From contig NZ_APAT01000023.1 of assembly GCF_000347775.1 (NCBI RefSeq), positions 1-64,000 of the forward strand: DNA of 64,000 nucleotides, in the 5' to 3' direction. A program made the translations under genes and the position numbers. The notes under the pieces were generated by a model, which made no database searches, was not told where the DNA came from, and saw only the letters and a list, made by a program, of their open reading frames with translations. The first letter of the stretch is position 1. The number at the start of each line of letters is the position of its first letter. Of this stretch, positions 43,018 through 52,022 are shown in pieces. The stretch comes from Marinobacter santoriniensis NKSG1 (GTDB taxonomy: Bacteria; Pseudomonadota; Gammaproteobacteria; Pseudomonadales; Oleiphilaceae).

Positions 43018-43365
43018 TCAATTTAAAGAGTCGATGATAGCAGGTTTGAATTGAGCAGCACGGAAGCGCTTACACATTATGTTAATGCGCATGTTTCCGA
43101 CCAGAAAGGGCTCTCCTGACTTCCGAATTATGCGCAGAGCCCACTTTCTCAATTTATTGGCGGGCATAAGCAAATCCTGCGGGTTGGGAACTGAATCAAT
43201 CCAAGTGCTGCAGTCTTCCGTTTCTGCCAATAATTCGACTACTTTGAGGATAGTGTCATCCGTGATTGTGGATGAAGTAAACAGACGCGCGTTGCCTTGC
43301 CCGTAAAACGACTTGATGATTGCTTGAATGATATCAACATCATTCTGAGTAATTGATTCACTCAT
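43018..43365 (-). CDS. Hypothetical protein downstream of hcp, candidate T6SS effector
   Basis: A 115-residue, AT-rich gene product with no recognised domain. It is helical at the N terminus (QNDVDIIQAIIKSFYGQG) and basic toward the C terminus (KLRKWALRIIRKSGEPFLVGNMRINIMCKRFRAAQFK). AAGGA lies 9 nt before the ATG at 43365. Longer starts at 43431 or 43389 would run through a perfect hairpin and encode a repetitive leader, so they are not favoured. The position between hcp and a lipoprotein suggests an Hcp-delivered effector, by context only. Confidence 0.5.
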   Translation of the reverse strand: MSESITQNDVDIIQAIIKSFYGQGNARLFTSSTITDDTILKVVELLAETEDCSTWIDSVPNPQDLLMPANKLRKWALRIIRKSGEPFLVGNMRINIMCKRFRAAQFKPAIIDSLN

Positions 43366-43393
43366 TTCGTTCGTTCCTTGAAGTTCCATAGCT

Positions 43394-43428
43394 GACGTTT
43401 CGGAGACCTCTCCGGTCTCCGAAACGTC
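43394..43428 (-). terminator. Strong hairpin after hcp
   Basis: A perfect 15-bp inverted repeat (GACGTTTCGGAGACC and its complement) with a 5-nt loop lies 24 nt downstream of the hcp stop. No U-tract follows. It could cap and stabilise the hcp mRNA and lower expression of the next two genes. Confidence 0.55.
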
Positions 43429-43451
43429 CATTACGCTAAGAACGCTCTGAC

Positions 43452-43970
43452 CTACGCTTCAATCGGCGAACGCCAGTCATCCGCGCCAGACGTTCCCGCC
43501 ACGGCGTGTTCCCAGGTGACCTTGCGGTAGGACAGGGAAACCGTCACCAGCTGGGTGAAGTCGGCGTTGCCGGCATCCTGACAGTGGGGCATGTTGCAGT
43601 TGATGTCGATAATGGTCGCATCCTCCAGGATGGTGGAGAAAAAGTGCTCCTGTTTGCCCTCAACGGAAGTGCGATACCACTTCAGCTCGACCTTGGGCAG
43701 CATTTCGCCGGAGGCCAGCGCGTTGTACATCAGCGGGGTGGCCTTGTTCAGGGCAGAGGTGAACTTGAACGGCTTGTGCACCCGCTGACCGGAGGGCTGA
43801 CCGGACTGAGGGTCGGTCGGCACGGTGACAACGTGGCTGAATTCCTGGACCAGCACTTCGTCCTCGTGGCCTTCGACATAGATGTTGCCGACGGAATCCG
43901 AGGTGAATGCGCCTGCGGTGATGTTGCCCTGGGTCTGTCCTTCGATGCTGATATAACAGGGGGTTGGCAT
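43452..43970 (-). CDS. hcp: Type VI secretion tube protein Hcp
   Basis: A 172-residue Hcp1-family protein: MPTPCYISIEGQTQGNITAGAF, GNIYVEGHEDEVLVQEFSHVVTVPTD, the KPFKFTSALNKATPLMYNAL block and the HCQDAGNADFTQLVTVSLSYRKVTWEH ending. Hcp hexamers stack to form the T6SS inner tube and carry small effectors. No sheath, baseplate, TssM or ClpV gene lies in the window, so this is an orphan copy. GGAG lies 6 nt before the ATG at 43970. It leads a three-gene unit of unknown cargo genes on the minus strand. Confidence 0.95.
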   Translation of the reverse strand: MPTPCYISIEGQTQGNITAGAFTSDSVGNIYVEGHEDEVLVQEFSHVVTVPTDPQSGQPSGQRVHKPFKFTSALNKATPLMYNALASGEMLPKVELKWYRTSVEGKQEHFFSTILEDATIIDINCNMPHCQDAGNADFTQLVTVSLSYRKVTWEHAVAGTSGADDWRSPIEA

Positions 43971-44349
43971 AGTCTGCTCCATGACGTGTGAATGAAAATC
44001 GGTCCGTGGGTTTCTCCCTGGACGGTGCTTGCCTCTACAAGGGCTATGCCACTTTCATTATTTCTAATAAAAACAGTTGGTTGAGAATTTCGAAGGGGCT
44101 GACGTGAGCGTGCCGGAGCAAGACTGTGCCCGAGGTGTGGGCGAGGGATTGCTGTCAGGGCAATAAGTTGCCCGAAAGGGTAATCATTCCCGGCCAGACT
44201 TGGTTAGAGTCGAAGGAAGTCAAACCGCGGTTTGCTAGACTGGAAACCGACGGATAGATTGTTCAGCCTTATAATCAGTCGTAAAGGCATGAAATGTTAC
44301 CGGAGGTGCCTATCTACTCTTTGTTGGCCGGGTCAGGAGTCGAACAGGC
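43971..44349. other. 379-bp divergent intergenic region upstream of hcp
   Basis: No gene is supported. It includes an AT-rich stretch (44055-44095) and a weak sigma54-like element facing hcp. No repeat stands out. Confidence 0.6.
44036..44051 (-). promoter_or_regulatory. Weak sigma54-like element upstream of hcp
   Basis: Minus-strand TGGCATAGCCCTTGTA has correct spacing and the GG at -24, but the -12 GC is GT. hcp genes are sigma54-dependent in several species, which is why it is noted. Confidence 0.3.
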
Positions 44350-46713
44350 GTGATGCTGAGGCAGTGGTTCGGGAGTCTGGTCAACCGTGCCGTCGCGCTG
44401 GTTGTGGCGGCCGTGCTGGTCACGGCACTGGTTCTGACGCTGGCGAATTCGTTCCTCAGCCGGGGGGAATTGGAAAAACAGGCCCGGGGGCAGGTAGAGA
44501 CCATTGCCGAGCTGGTGGCGAGTGAGCTGGATGACCGGCTTCGGCGCCGATTGGACACCCTGAGCCATGTGGCCGGCAACCTCACCATGTCAGAAGAGGC
44601 CTTTCGGGGGCGAGCCCGGGTTATCGTTCAGCAGCAAGTGGCACTCCAGCACCAGTTCGATGGCGTGTATCTGATTGGTGCGGGCGGTGAGGTGCTGGCG
44701 GAGACACCGGAAAAATACCATCAGACCGGCCTTGATGTGTCGGATCGGGACTATTTCAAGATCGCCTCCAGCCAGCTGACGCCCGTCATCAGCGCCCCCT
44801 ACCTGTCCAACTACCAGAACCTCCCGGCACTGATGATCGCCGCACCGATCTTCGATCACAAAGGCCGTTTTATCGGTATGATCGGCGGTGCCATGACCCT
44901 TCAGAGCGGGCGTCTGATGAAAGACATTGCCCGCGTCCGGATTGGCCACACGGGTTACGTGAGGGTCATTACCCGGGATGGCGCCACTGTGATCAGCAGC
45001 CCCGGGGAGGCACCGTTAAAGACGGCGGATCCGGATAATCCCGTGTTCCGGGATGCGATGTCTGGCTTCGAGGGTACCCGTCTGGGCCGCAACGGGGACG
45101 GCAAAACCAGCATCATGTCGGTCCGGCAGCTGGCACAGGTGCCGTGGTTCGTGGTGGCTGTCTGGCCCGAGCGCGAGGCCTTTGCCCCCATTACCCGCAT
45201 AGCGGATGCCTTTGTCTGGATACTGCTTGGCGTCGTCGCCATTGTTGTGCCCCTGGCGCTCTGGAGGTTCCGCCGTCTGATGGCACCGTTGAAAACCCTC
45301 GGGCTCCAGATTCAGGAAAGTCATCTTGGCGATCGGAACCGGCCGGTCGATATTTCCGGTGGCCTGGAGATCCGGCAGGTGGCGGAGACCTTCAACCGGG
45401 TCATGGACGAGCGTAACGATGTCCTCTCCCATCTGGCCGAGCGGGAGGCGTTTTTCCGTTCCCTGACCCGCAGCGCCCCCATCGGCATTGTTCAGACCGA
45501 CGTGCTTGGCCGTATCGAATTTGTGAATCCGGCGTATGAAAACATCATGGGGCGCACCCAGGAGGAACTGGCCGGAACCTTCATCATGGAGACGGTTCAC
45601 CCTGATACCCGGGCCCGGATACTCGATGGCTGGCGCGTTGCCCTGCACCATCAGAGCATCTACCGCACCCGGCTGAGACTCGATACTCCGATCCGGCTGG
45701 GCGAGGTCTGGGTCGACGTCATGTCTACGGTGATCGGGACTCCGGACAAAACCCTGGGGACCATTACGGTGGTCCAGGACATCACCCACGAACTGGAGGT
45801 GGAAGAAGCGCTGCGCCAGGAGCAACATCGCGCGGAAAGTATTCTGGGCGTGTTGCAGGAGGGCGTGCTCATGGTGGATGTCAATGGTGTTATCCGCTAT
45901 GCCAATCTCGCTGCCTGTCGTTTCCTGGGCATTGAGGGTGACTGGAGCGATCATCCGTTTTTCCAGAACATCACGGTAGAAACGGAAGACAGGGTGTGGT
46001 CCCGGGAGGATTTCCTGACATCGGAGGAACTCGACAGCCTTTACTGCACCCTGCGCAATACTGCGGACGAGGTTTTCGATATTGACCTTACCATGCTGCA
46101 CATCCGGCAGGGGCTTCACAACGAACGAATGGTGTTTGTCCTTCGGGATGACACCACCCGGCGCCGTGAAGAAGAACGCCTGTCCTGGGAGGCGACCCAC
46201 GACAGCCTCACCCAGCTGCTGAATCGTCGTGCGTTTACCGCCTCACTGGTCAAGGTTCTGGGCGAAGCCGGTCGGCAGGATGTGCCGTCGGTGCTGATGC
46301 TGATTGACCTGGACCATTTCAAACCGGTTAATGATGAGGGCGGACACCTGGTCGGAGACGACCTGTTGCGGCGGCTGGCGGAACTGTTCAAGGATTCTGT
46401 CCGCAGCTCGGATACCGTTGCCCGGCTCGGCGGGGATGAGTTCGGTATTATCCTCCCGGCATGCGGGCTGACCCGGGCGGAGACCCTGGCGGAAAAAATC
46501 CGGACATCGGTCGAGTCGCTCCGTATTGAACAGGACGGCCGGAGTTATGGCGTTACCACATCCATCGGTCTTACCGAGGTGAGCCCCCGTGACAGCGGTC
46601 CACGTGAAGTGATGGCCCGGGCGGATGAAGGGACCTACGCGGCCAAGTCCAGGGGCCGAAATGCAGTGGTGGTGGTGCCGGTGCCTCCCGACGACGGCGA
46701 TGATGGCGCCTAG
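44350..46713 (+). CDS. dCache-PAS-GGDEF diguanylate cyclase
   Basis: A 787-residue membrane sensor. TM1 is at ~14-36. A large periplasmic dCache domain follows at ~40-285 (DVSDRDYFKIASSQLTPVISAPYLSN, PALMIAAPIFDHKGRFIGMIGGAMTL), then TM2 at ~285-308 and a HAMP-like linker. Two PAS domains come next (~370-490, with APIGIVQTDVLGRIEFVNPAYENIMGRTQEELAG; ~500-615), then a C-terminal GGDEF domain with an intact active site in ARLGGDEFGIIL. RSSD five residues upstream is an RxxD feedback I-site. It probably senses a small periplasmic ligand. GTG at 44350 and ATG at 44353 are both possible starts. Its 3' end overlaps the convergent permease by 4 nt. Confidence 0.92.
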   Translation: MMLRQWFGSLVNRAVALVVAAVLVTALVLTLANSFLSRGELEKQARGQVETIAELVASELDDRLRRRLDTLSHVAGNLTMSEEAFRGRARVIVQQQVALQHQFDGVYLIGAGGEVLAETPEKYHQTGLDVSDRDYFKIASSQLTPVISAPYLSNYQNLPALMIAAPIFDHKGRFIGMIGGAMTLQSGRLMKDIARVRIGHTGYVRVITRDGATVISSPGEAPLKTADPDNPVFRDAMSGFEGTRLGRNGDGKTSIMSVRQLAQVPWFVVAVWPEREAFAPITRIADAFVWILLGVVAIVVPLALWRFRRLMAPLKTLGLQIQESHLGDRNRPVDISGGLEIRQVAETFNRVMDERNDVLSHLAEREAFFRSLTRSAPIGIVQTDVLGRIEFVNPAYENIMGRTQEELAGTFIMETVHPDTRARILDGWRVALHHQSIYRTRLRLDTPIRLGEVWVDVMSTVIGTPDKTLGTITVVQDITHELEVEEALRQEQHRAESILGVLQEGVLMVDVNGVIRYANLAACRFLGIEGDWSDHPFFQNITVETEDRVWSREDFLTSEELDSLYCTLRNTADEVFDIDLTMLHIRQGLHNERMVFVLRDDTTRRREEERLSWEATHDSLTQLLNRRAFTASLVKVLGEAGRQDVPSVLMLIDLDHFKPVNDEGGHLVGDDLLRRLAELFKDSVRSSDTVARLGGDEFGIILPACGLTRAETLAEKIRTSVESLRIEQDGRSYGVTTSIGLTEVSPRDSGPREVMARADEGTYAAKSRGRNAVVVVPVPPDDGDDGA

Positions 46714-47480
46714 CCGGGCCAGTACCACCAGCCGGCGGTCACACCGGAAAGCCAGAGCAGGCGCAGGGCCAGTGCGGTCAGTGTGATGTTGAAAATCAGG
46801 GAAAATTTCTGGTTGTTCATGGTTCGGAGTACGTGCAGCCCGAGCCAGGTGCCGGCAAAGCCGCAGACAATCATGGCCAGGATGAACACCAGCCAGTCCG
46901 AGAACACGAATCCCGCCAGCGTGAACACCAGCGCCTTGGGCAGGTGCTGCAGCGTCATCGCCGAGGCAAAGGTGGCAACGGTGGTAAACCGGTCCCGGTG
47001 AATCTGTTTGACGAATGCGGCCACCAGGGGGCCGGTGGCGCCAACGAACAGACTGGCGAAACTGGTCAGCCCCGACGCAAGGAAAATCCCGGGACGGCCG
47101 AACGCACCCTTTGGCAGTGGCGGTCCCCAGCACAGGAACAGCACAAACAGGGCAATGGTCAGTTGCCACAGGTATTCCGGCAGGTGGACCAGCACAAGGC
47201 TGCCGAGGCCGGCACCGAGGATGACGCCCGGGGCGAAGGCGGCGATCACGCCCCAGTCCACGTGTTTCCAGGTCAGCGACATGCGGCCCGCGTTCGAGCC
47301 CAGCTGGATCATGCCATGCACCGGTATGATCGCCGCCGGCGGCAGCCAACCGGCCATCAGGACCAGCAGGAGCAGGCCTCCCCCGGCGCCGAGGCTGGCG
47401 GTAATCATGGAAGTGAGTACCGAACACGCCAGCAGGAACACCGCAATGCCCGGCGGGAGCGAGTCGGGAAGCAGGGTCAT
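46710..47480 (-). CDS. TauE/SafE-family anion permease
   Basis: A 256-residue protein with about eight transmembrane helices in two halves, typical of TauE/SafE (DUF81) transporters proposed to export sulfite, sulfonates or other organic anions. Glycine-rich signatures occur near the start (ASLGAGGGLLLLVLMAGWLPPAAIIPVHG) and middle (FVGATGPLVAAFV). The ATG at 47480 overlaps the stop of the upstream transglycosylase-like gene (ATGA), so the start is well fixed and translation is coupled. The substrate is not inferable. Confidence 0.88.
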   Translation of the reverse strand: MTLLPDSLPPGIAVFLLACSVLTSMITASLGAGGGLLLLVLMAGWLPPAAIIPVHGMIQLGSNAGRMSLTWKHVDWGVIAAFAPGVILGAGLGSLVLVHLPEYLWQLTIALFVLFLCWGPPLPKGAFGRPGIFLASGLTSFASLFVGATGPLVAAFVKQIHRDRFTTVATFASAMTLQHLPKALVFTLAGFVFSDWLVFILAMIVCGFAGTWLGLHVLRTMNNQKFSLIFNITLTALALRLLWLSGVTAGWWYWPG

Positions 47481-48616
47481 TTCCATTCGCAGAATTCCGT
47501 CTTGCTGAGCCGGGGCGTGCTGCACAGTGCGTTGCTGGCCAGCTGGACATCTGCCACGTAATACAGGGACGCCAGCCCCAGTCGGTCCCGACCGAGGTTG
47601 TGGAACACTATGCCAAAGGCAATGTCTCCGGCCGTAAACCGCTCCTGATGTTGCGCAAAATAGGCGGCGGGGCGGGAAAGCGTCTCGTCTTCAAGCAGTG
47701 CCTGAACCCGGGCGGCTCCGCCATGGTAGGCCTGGATCAACAGCAGGTTGAACAGACGCTTGCGCTTGTCGTCGGGCAGGTTGCCGAACCGGGCGTCGAA
47801 GGCCGGGCGGATGTTCCGCGCATTCTGGGCGGTCAGGCGAAGGGCGCAGTCGAGCTGCGCGAGTCGGTGCCAGTAGTTGTCCGGCTTGATCTGGCAATCG
47901 GACAGTGCGGTGGGTGAAAGCTGAAGGATGCCCCGGGCGTTGGCGGCGGAATGGGCCCGGGCCTGTCCTCCGCTCTCAATCAGGATCTGGCCGGCAATGT
48001 GGTGGCGAATGGCCGGAGGCAGGTTGACCCGGCCCTGCTCCGAGCGTGTGTCGAAGACGTACACCAGAGCGTCATGCAGGCTGCCGGGTTGTTCCGCGTC
48101 GGCAAACGTCAGGTCGTCCCAGCTCCCCCACAGCCGATCCGGAGGCAGAGTGCCCAGGTAGCGGGCGATGGCTTCGTCCAAGTTGACGTGGGGCTGGTCG
48201 CAGGACAGAGCAAACGGGTAGCCAGTCTGGCCATCACTGCCGGGCACCCAGGAGTCGACGCGGCCCCGCTGGAAGAGGGACTGGCGGGTTTCGTTCAACA
48301 ATTTCTGGGTGTGCTGGCTGTCGGGGCCGTCGGCCAGCCAGGACAGAAACTGGCCGCGCATGTCGAACAGAATGTGGCGGTCGCTGTCACTGCAGTAGGC
48401 GCTTTCTTCCAGTACCCATTGCCGAATCGTCAGGATATTGCGATACACCCCCTGACTGACCCAATAGGGCGACGCGCGGATGACATCGGTCCAGTCACTG
48501 CTTTCGGTGGTACCGGTGGGATCGGTATCCTGCGCTTTGGCACCATTGAACAAGGCCTGTGCAGCCAGGATGAAAAACAGCAGGAGCTGGCGTAAGCTTT
48601 TGAGTTTACGGTTCAT
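47477..48616 (-). CDS. Exported lytic transglycosylase-like protein
   Basis: A 379-residue protein with a signal peptide (LRQLLLFFILAAQALFNGAKA). The C-terminal half resembles the SLT goose-lysozyme fold: GQILIESGGQARAHSAANARGILQLSPTALSDC contains the catalytic Glu in the ESGG motif and the downstream G-x-LQ motif of soluble lytic transglycosylases. The N-terminal ~190 residues are not recognised. It likely cleaves peptidoglycan in the periplasm. It is translationally coupled to the TauE-like permease and divergent from the amidase gene. The ATG at 48616 begins the signal peptide. Confidence 0.75.
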   Translation of the reverse strand: MNRKLKSLRQLLLFFILAAQALFNGAKAQDTDPTGTTESSDWTDVIRASPYWVSQGVYRNILTIRQWVLEESAYCSDSDRHILFDMRGQFLSWLADGPDSQHTQKLLNETRQSLFQRGRVDSWVPGSDGQTGYPFALSCDQPHVNLDEAIARYLGTLPPDRLWGSWDDLTFADAEQPGSLHDALVYVFDTRSEQGRVNLPPAIRHHIAGQILIESGGQARAHSAANARGILQLSPTALSDCQIKPDNYWHRLAQLDCALRLTAQNARNIRPAFDARFGNLPDDKRKRLFNLLLIQAYHGGAARVQALLEDETLSRPAAYFAQHQERFTAGDIAFGIVFHNLGRDRLGLASLYYVADVQLASNALCSTPRLSKTEFCEWK

Positions 48617-48668
48617 CTGTGTATCACCCGTCACCATTCAGCCAACAGAATAACAAACGGAATCCATT

Positions 48669-50156
48669 ATGAAGCAAGCTGAGTACCTGAGATACGATGC
48701 CACCGCCCTTGCCGACCTGATTGCCCGGGGGGATATCACGGCCCGCGAAGTCTGTGACGCGGCCATTGAACGGGCCACCCAGGTCAACGGGACGCTGAAT
48801 GCCATCTGCCATCCCCAGTTTTCGGAGGCGGTGGAGCAGGATTTTCCGGAAGCCGCGCCGTTTGCAGGCGTTCCGTTTCTGCTCAAGGATCTGGCCCAGG
48901 AACAGGGCGGGCAGCCGTGCAGCTTTGGCAGTCGCGGACTGAAGAACAATGTGGCGCCGCGGGATTCGGAGTTCGTCCGGCGTGCCCGTGTCGGCGGTGT
49001 GCGCATCCTCGGTCGCACCACCACACCCGAGTTCGGCCTCAAGGCCATTACCGAGCCGGAACTCTGGGGGCCCTGTCGTAATCCCTGGAACCCCGACCTC
49101 ACGCCGGGTGGCTCCAGCGGTGGCTCAGGTGCAGCGGTCGCCGCAGGCGTGGTGCCCATGGCCGGTGCCAACGATGGCGGTGGTTCTATCCGTATCCCGG
49201 CTGCCTACAACGGTCTGTTTGGTCTGAAACCCTCGCGCGGACGCCTCTCCAGCGGGCCATTTATGGGCGAAGCCTGGACCGGTGCCTCGTCGGACCACGT
49301 GGTCAGCCGGACGGTGCGCGACAGCGCTGCCATGCTCGACGTACTCAGCGGCCCCGCCGTGGGCGATCCCTTCGTGATCGCACCACCGTCGCAGCCCTAC
49401 CGGGAACTGATGCAAAAAGCCCCCGGACAGCTCCGGATCGGCGTGTTCACATCGTCGCCCTACGACACCGAGGTGGCGCCGGAGTGCGTGGCTGCGGTCG
49501 AGGCTACGGCCCGGACCCTGGAGCACCTGGGCCACAAGGTGGAGTATGCCCGGCCGGAGTTCGATGGTATGGCCCTGGCGCGGTGTTATCTGGGAATGTA
49601 CTTCGGTGAAGTCTCGGCGTTGATGGACCGGGCGCGGGAGGAATTCGGGGCATCCGAGGACGATTTTGAGCTGGATACCCGACTGATCGGCATGCTGGGA
49701 CGGACCATGCCGCTGCCGGATTACGTCCGCCGTCGGCAGCAGTGGAACGATTTTGCCCGGGCGCTGGGGACCTTCTTTGAAGGTTATGACCTCTACCTGT
49801 GCCCGACAACCGGCCAGCTGCCTGCCCGGATCGGTGAGCTGGAGACCCCGGCCCACCTGAAGCTGGCGGCCCGCCTGATGCTGACGCTCAAGGCCGGAAA
49901 ACTGGTCCATCGCAGTGGTCAGGTCGATCAGATGGCCATGGAGAGTCTGGCGCGCACCCCGTTTACCCAGCTGGCCAACCTGACCGGGACGCCTGCCATG
50001 TCCATGCCGCTGCACTGGACCCAATCCGGGCTGCCGGTGGGTGTTCAGTTCGGCGCGCCCCATGGCGGCGAGGGAATGCTGCTGCAACTGGCGGCCCAGC
50101 TGGAAGAGGCGACCCCCTGGTTCAATCACTACGAACGGCTTGAAGATGCTTTTTAG
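48669..50156 (+). CDS. Amidase signature enzyme
   Basis: A 495-residue amidase-signature hydrolase with a complete Ser-cisSer-Lys triad: Lys73 in VPFLLKDL, Ser149 in the glycine-serine loop [16 protein letters not shown], and nucleophile Ser173 in [11 protein letters not shown]. Spacings match the family. It hydrolyses amides to acids and ammonia; the natural substrate is unclear. GatA is unlikely because gatB/gatC are absent. The late [13 protein letters not shown] and [21 protein letters not shown] segments resemble 6-aminohexanoate-cyclic-dimer or broad-range amidases. Confidence 0.9.
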   Translation: MKQAEYLRYDATALADLIARGDITAREVCDAAIERATQVNGTLNAICHPQFSEAVEQDFPEAAPFAGVPFLLKDLAQEQGGQPCSFGSRGLKNNVAPRDSEFVRRARVGGVRILGRTTTPEFGLKAITEPELWGPCRNPWNPDLTPGGSSGGSGAAVAAGVVPMAGANDGGGSIRIPAAYNGLFGLKPSRGRLSSGPFMGEAWTGASSDHVVSRTVRDSAAMLDVLSGPAVGDPFVIAPPSQPYRELMQKAPGQLRIGVFTSSPYDTEVAPECVAAVEATARTLEHLGHKVEYARPEFDGMALARCYLGMYFGEVSALMDRAREEFGASEDDFELDTRLIGMLGRTMPLPDYVRRRQQWNDFARALGTFFEGYDLYLCPTTGQLPARIGELETPAHLKLAARLMLTLKAGKLVHRSGQVDQMAMESLARTPFTQLANLTGTPAMSMPLHWTQSGLPVGVQFGAPHGGEGMLLQLAAQLEEATPWFNHYERLEDAF

Positions 50157-50278
50157 GGGGTTGTGATCCACCCGGAGCAACTCCACGTTTATCTTTGTGT
50201 GCGGAACAGGCTATGCTGTCAGTCAGGAAGACATCTTCTTCCTGACCTACCTGATGGCATCGAGGAGGCGTGCGTCTT

Positions 50279-50872
50279 ATGAACCAACCGATGGCAATCG
50301 ACGATCTGGTATCCGTAGCACAGGCCGAAGCCATGGGGGAACTGGATGCCCCGATGATGGCAATCGTCCTGTCCAGTGAGCAAAGCTATGATCTGCCCAT
50401 AAACTCCCTTGAAACCGATGCCGATAAGGCCCGCTGGGGCCTGATTCTGCGGGCGGCCCGCGAACATGTGGAAGCCGATGCGGTGGCCGTGCTCTACCCG
50501 GCCTGGACCACCATCCGGCAGAAACCCACCGATGAAGAGAAAGCGGCGACGGAAGCTGAGGACGATGGCAGTAACCCCATCGACACCCTCTTCGTCCAGC
50601 TGCACACCCGGGACCATGTCTACTGGCGTGGTTTCGAGCAGATCCGTGATCCCCGCCACCAGCGGATCATTGGTTTCCGTCGGATCAAGGCGTTGTCCAC
50701 GGACTATCGCCGTGAAGAAGCGCCCTCCGTGGCGGCGTGGCTCAGCACCCTGTTTGAGCCGTTGCCGATAGAGGGTGAGGAGACCGAGGTGGATCGGGAA
50801 CTGGCCGATCTCCTGGAAGAGCCGGAGGTCAGTGCCGCGCTCTACCCGCGGCAGATGCGGTCACTGCACTGA
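50279..50872 (+). CDS. Hypothetical protein, 197 aa
   Basis: I do not recognise this protein. It is acidic and soluble. A central beta-alpha stretch (PMMAIVLSSEQSYDLPI, EADAVAVLYPAWTTIR, IDTLFVQLHTRDHVYWRGFEQIRDPRHQRIIGFRRI) is followed by an acidic C-terminal tail (EGEETEVDRELADLLEEPE). GGAGG lies 10 nt before the ATG at 50279. It has no operon partner: the amidase ends 122 nt upstream, and the HupE gene converges. Confidence 0.6.
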   Translation: MNQPMAIDDLVSVAQAEAMGELDAPMMAIVLSSEQSYDLPINSLETDADKARWGLILRAAREHVEADAVAVLYPAWTTIRQKPTDEEKAATEAEDDGSNPIDTLFVQLHTRDHVYWRGFEQIRDPRHQRIIGFRRIKALSTDYRREEAPSVAAWLSTLFEPLPIEGEETEVDRELADLLEEPEVSAALYPRQMRSLH

Positions 50873-50882
50873 GCGGAAGGCG

Positions 50883-52022
50883 TCACCCGATCCAACCGGG
50901 CAGGGGCACTCGCTGGCCCGCCCATATCAGGCTGGTGACGCCGACCACCGCGAGCATGATGGGCACCATCGCCCGTTCGTACACTGGTCGGTGGGCCAAT
51001 GCATACAGCAACGGGAAGCCAACCAGCAGCAAACCGATCTGCCCCAGTTCCACACCGATGTTGAAACCCGCCAGGGCCGAGGCCAGTTCCGACTGACCAC
51101 TGGTCAGATCCGACAGCACACTGGCGAAGCCGAATCCATGCACCAGGCCAAAGCCGAAGGCCAGCAGCCAGGTCCGTTCGCCGAGAACCGGCCAGATAAC
51201 GTTGATGGCGGTGATGGTAATGGACAGGGCGATGGCGGTTTCCACCCAGGCGCTGGGCAGGTTGACGATGTTCAGGGCCGAGAGCGCCAGCGTGATCGAG
51301 TGGGCAACGGTGAACGCGGTGGCGATGCCTGCCAGTTTTTTCAATCGCGCCGTCAGGCCCAATGCCTTGCGAGACCTGGTCCCTGCCCGTACACCCAATG
51401 TCGCCGGGATGGCGAGCACCAGCAAAAAGAACAGGTGATCCATCCCCATCAACAGGTGCAGCACGCCCTGATGCACGAAAGTAAGGAACGTCTGCCATGG
51501 GGAGGGCGGTCGGGTGACGAGTGACAGTTTTCCGGTTTCGGGCCCGAACACGGCCAGTCTTGAGCCGCTGGTGCCTTCAATGCTGACCAGTGCCCTGTGC
51601 AGGGGATCGATGCGGAACAGCAGGGTATAGCGCAGTGTATCCGCCGGTTGGCCATCGGCGCAGTCAATCCGGTAGTCGGCCGCTGCGTAGTTACCGTCAC
51701 TGTGTTCGGAAATACCCCAGCGCTGTCCGGTCAGCTGGCAGGGGCCGCCGGCATTACTCACCGTCACACCCTGCTCCACGGTGCGGGTAATGGCCGGTCT
51801 GGCGGCCCGGACCTCCGCGCCGCTGATCGCCTGGTCGCCATTGCGGTCAAGCGACACCAGCAGAGCGAGGTCCCTTAGCGCCAGATCCACTCGGAGCTGG
51901 CCATCGTCGGGGCTGACATAAATGAAGCTGTCGCTCGCCTTGTGCGCGTGTGCGACCGGCGACATGAAGGCCAGCAACGCCATCCAGAGGACCGCGAAGG
52001 CAAGCGGGGTACGGGGTTTCAT
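50883..52022 (-). CDS. HupE/UreJ-family membrane protein with EF-hand-like loop
   Basis: A 379-residue protein. A signal peptide (residues 8-26) precedes a periplasmic domain of ~160 residues with an EF-hand-like calcium loop (LDRNGDQAISGAEV), then seven transmembrane helices of the HupE/UreJ_2 type. The membrane part starts with the metal-family motif HLLMGMDHLFFLLVL and includes a second His motif, GLVHGFGFASVL. HupE/UreJ relatives are nickel or cobalt permeases; whether this one moves a metal is unknown. Its ATG overlaps the stop of the TPR gene (ATGA). It is the last gene of the DUF4331 operon. Confidence 0.85.
   Translation of the reverse strand: MKPRTPLAFAVLWMALLAFMSPVAHAHKASDSFIYVSPDDGQLRVDLALRDLALLVSLDRNGDQAISGAEVRAARPAITRTVEQGVTVSNAGGPCQLTGQRWGISEHSDGNYAAADYRIDCADGQPADTLRYTLLFRIDPLHRALVSIEGTSGSRLAVFGPETGKLSLVTRPPSPWQTFLTFVHQGVLHLLMGMDHLFFLLVLAIPATLGVRAGTRSRKALGLTARLKKLAGIATAFTVAHSITLALSALNIVNLPSAWVETAIALSITITAINVIWPVLGERTWLLAFGFGLVHGFGFASVLSDLTSGQSELASALAGFNIGVELGQIGLLLVGFPLLYALAHRPVYERAMVPIMLAVVGVTSLIWAGQRVPLPGWIG

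Noticed and set aside
43452-43970. Phage tail tube or prophage remnant
   Set aside because: The protein is a full-length Hcp and no phage structural or integrase genes are nearby.
49125-50186. 353-codon open frame on the minus strand
   Set aside because: Antisense to the amidase gene.
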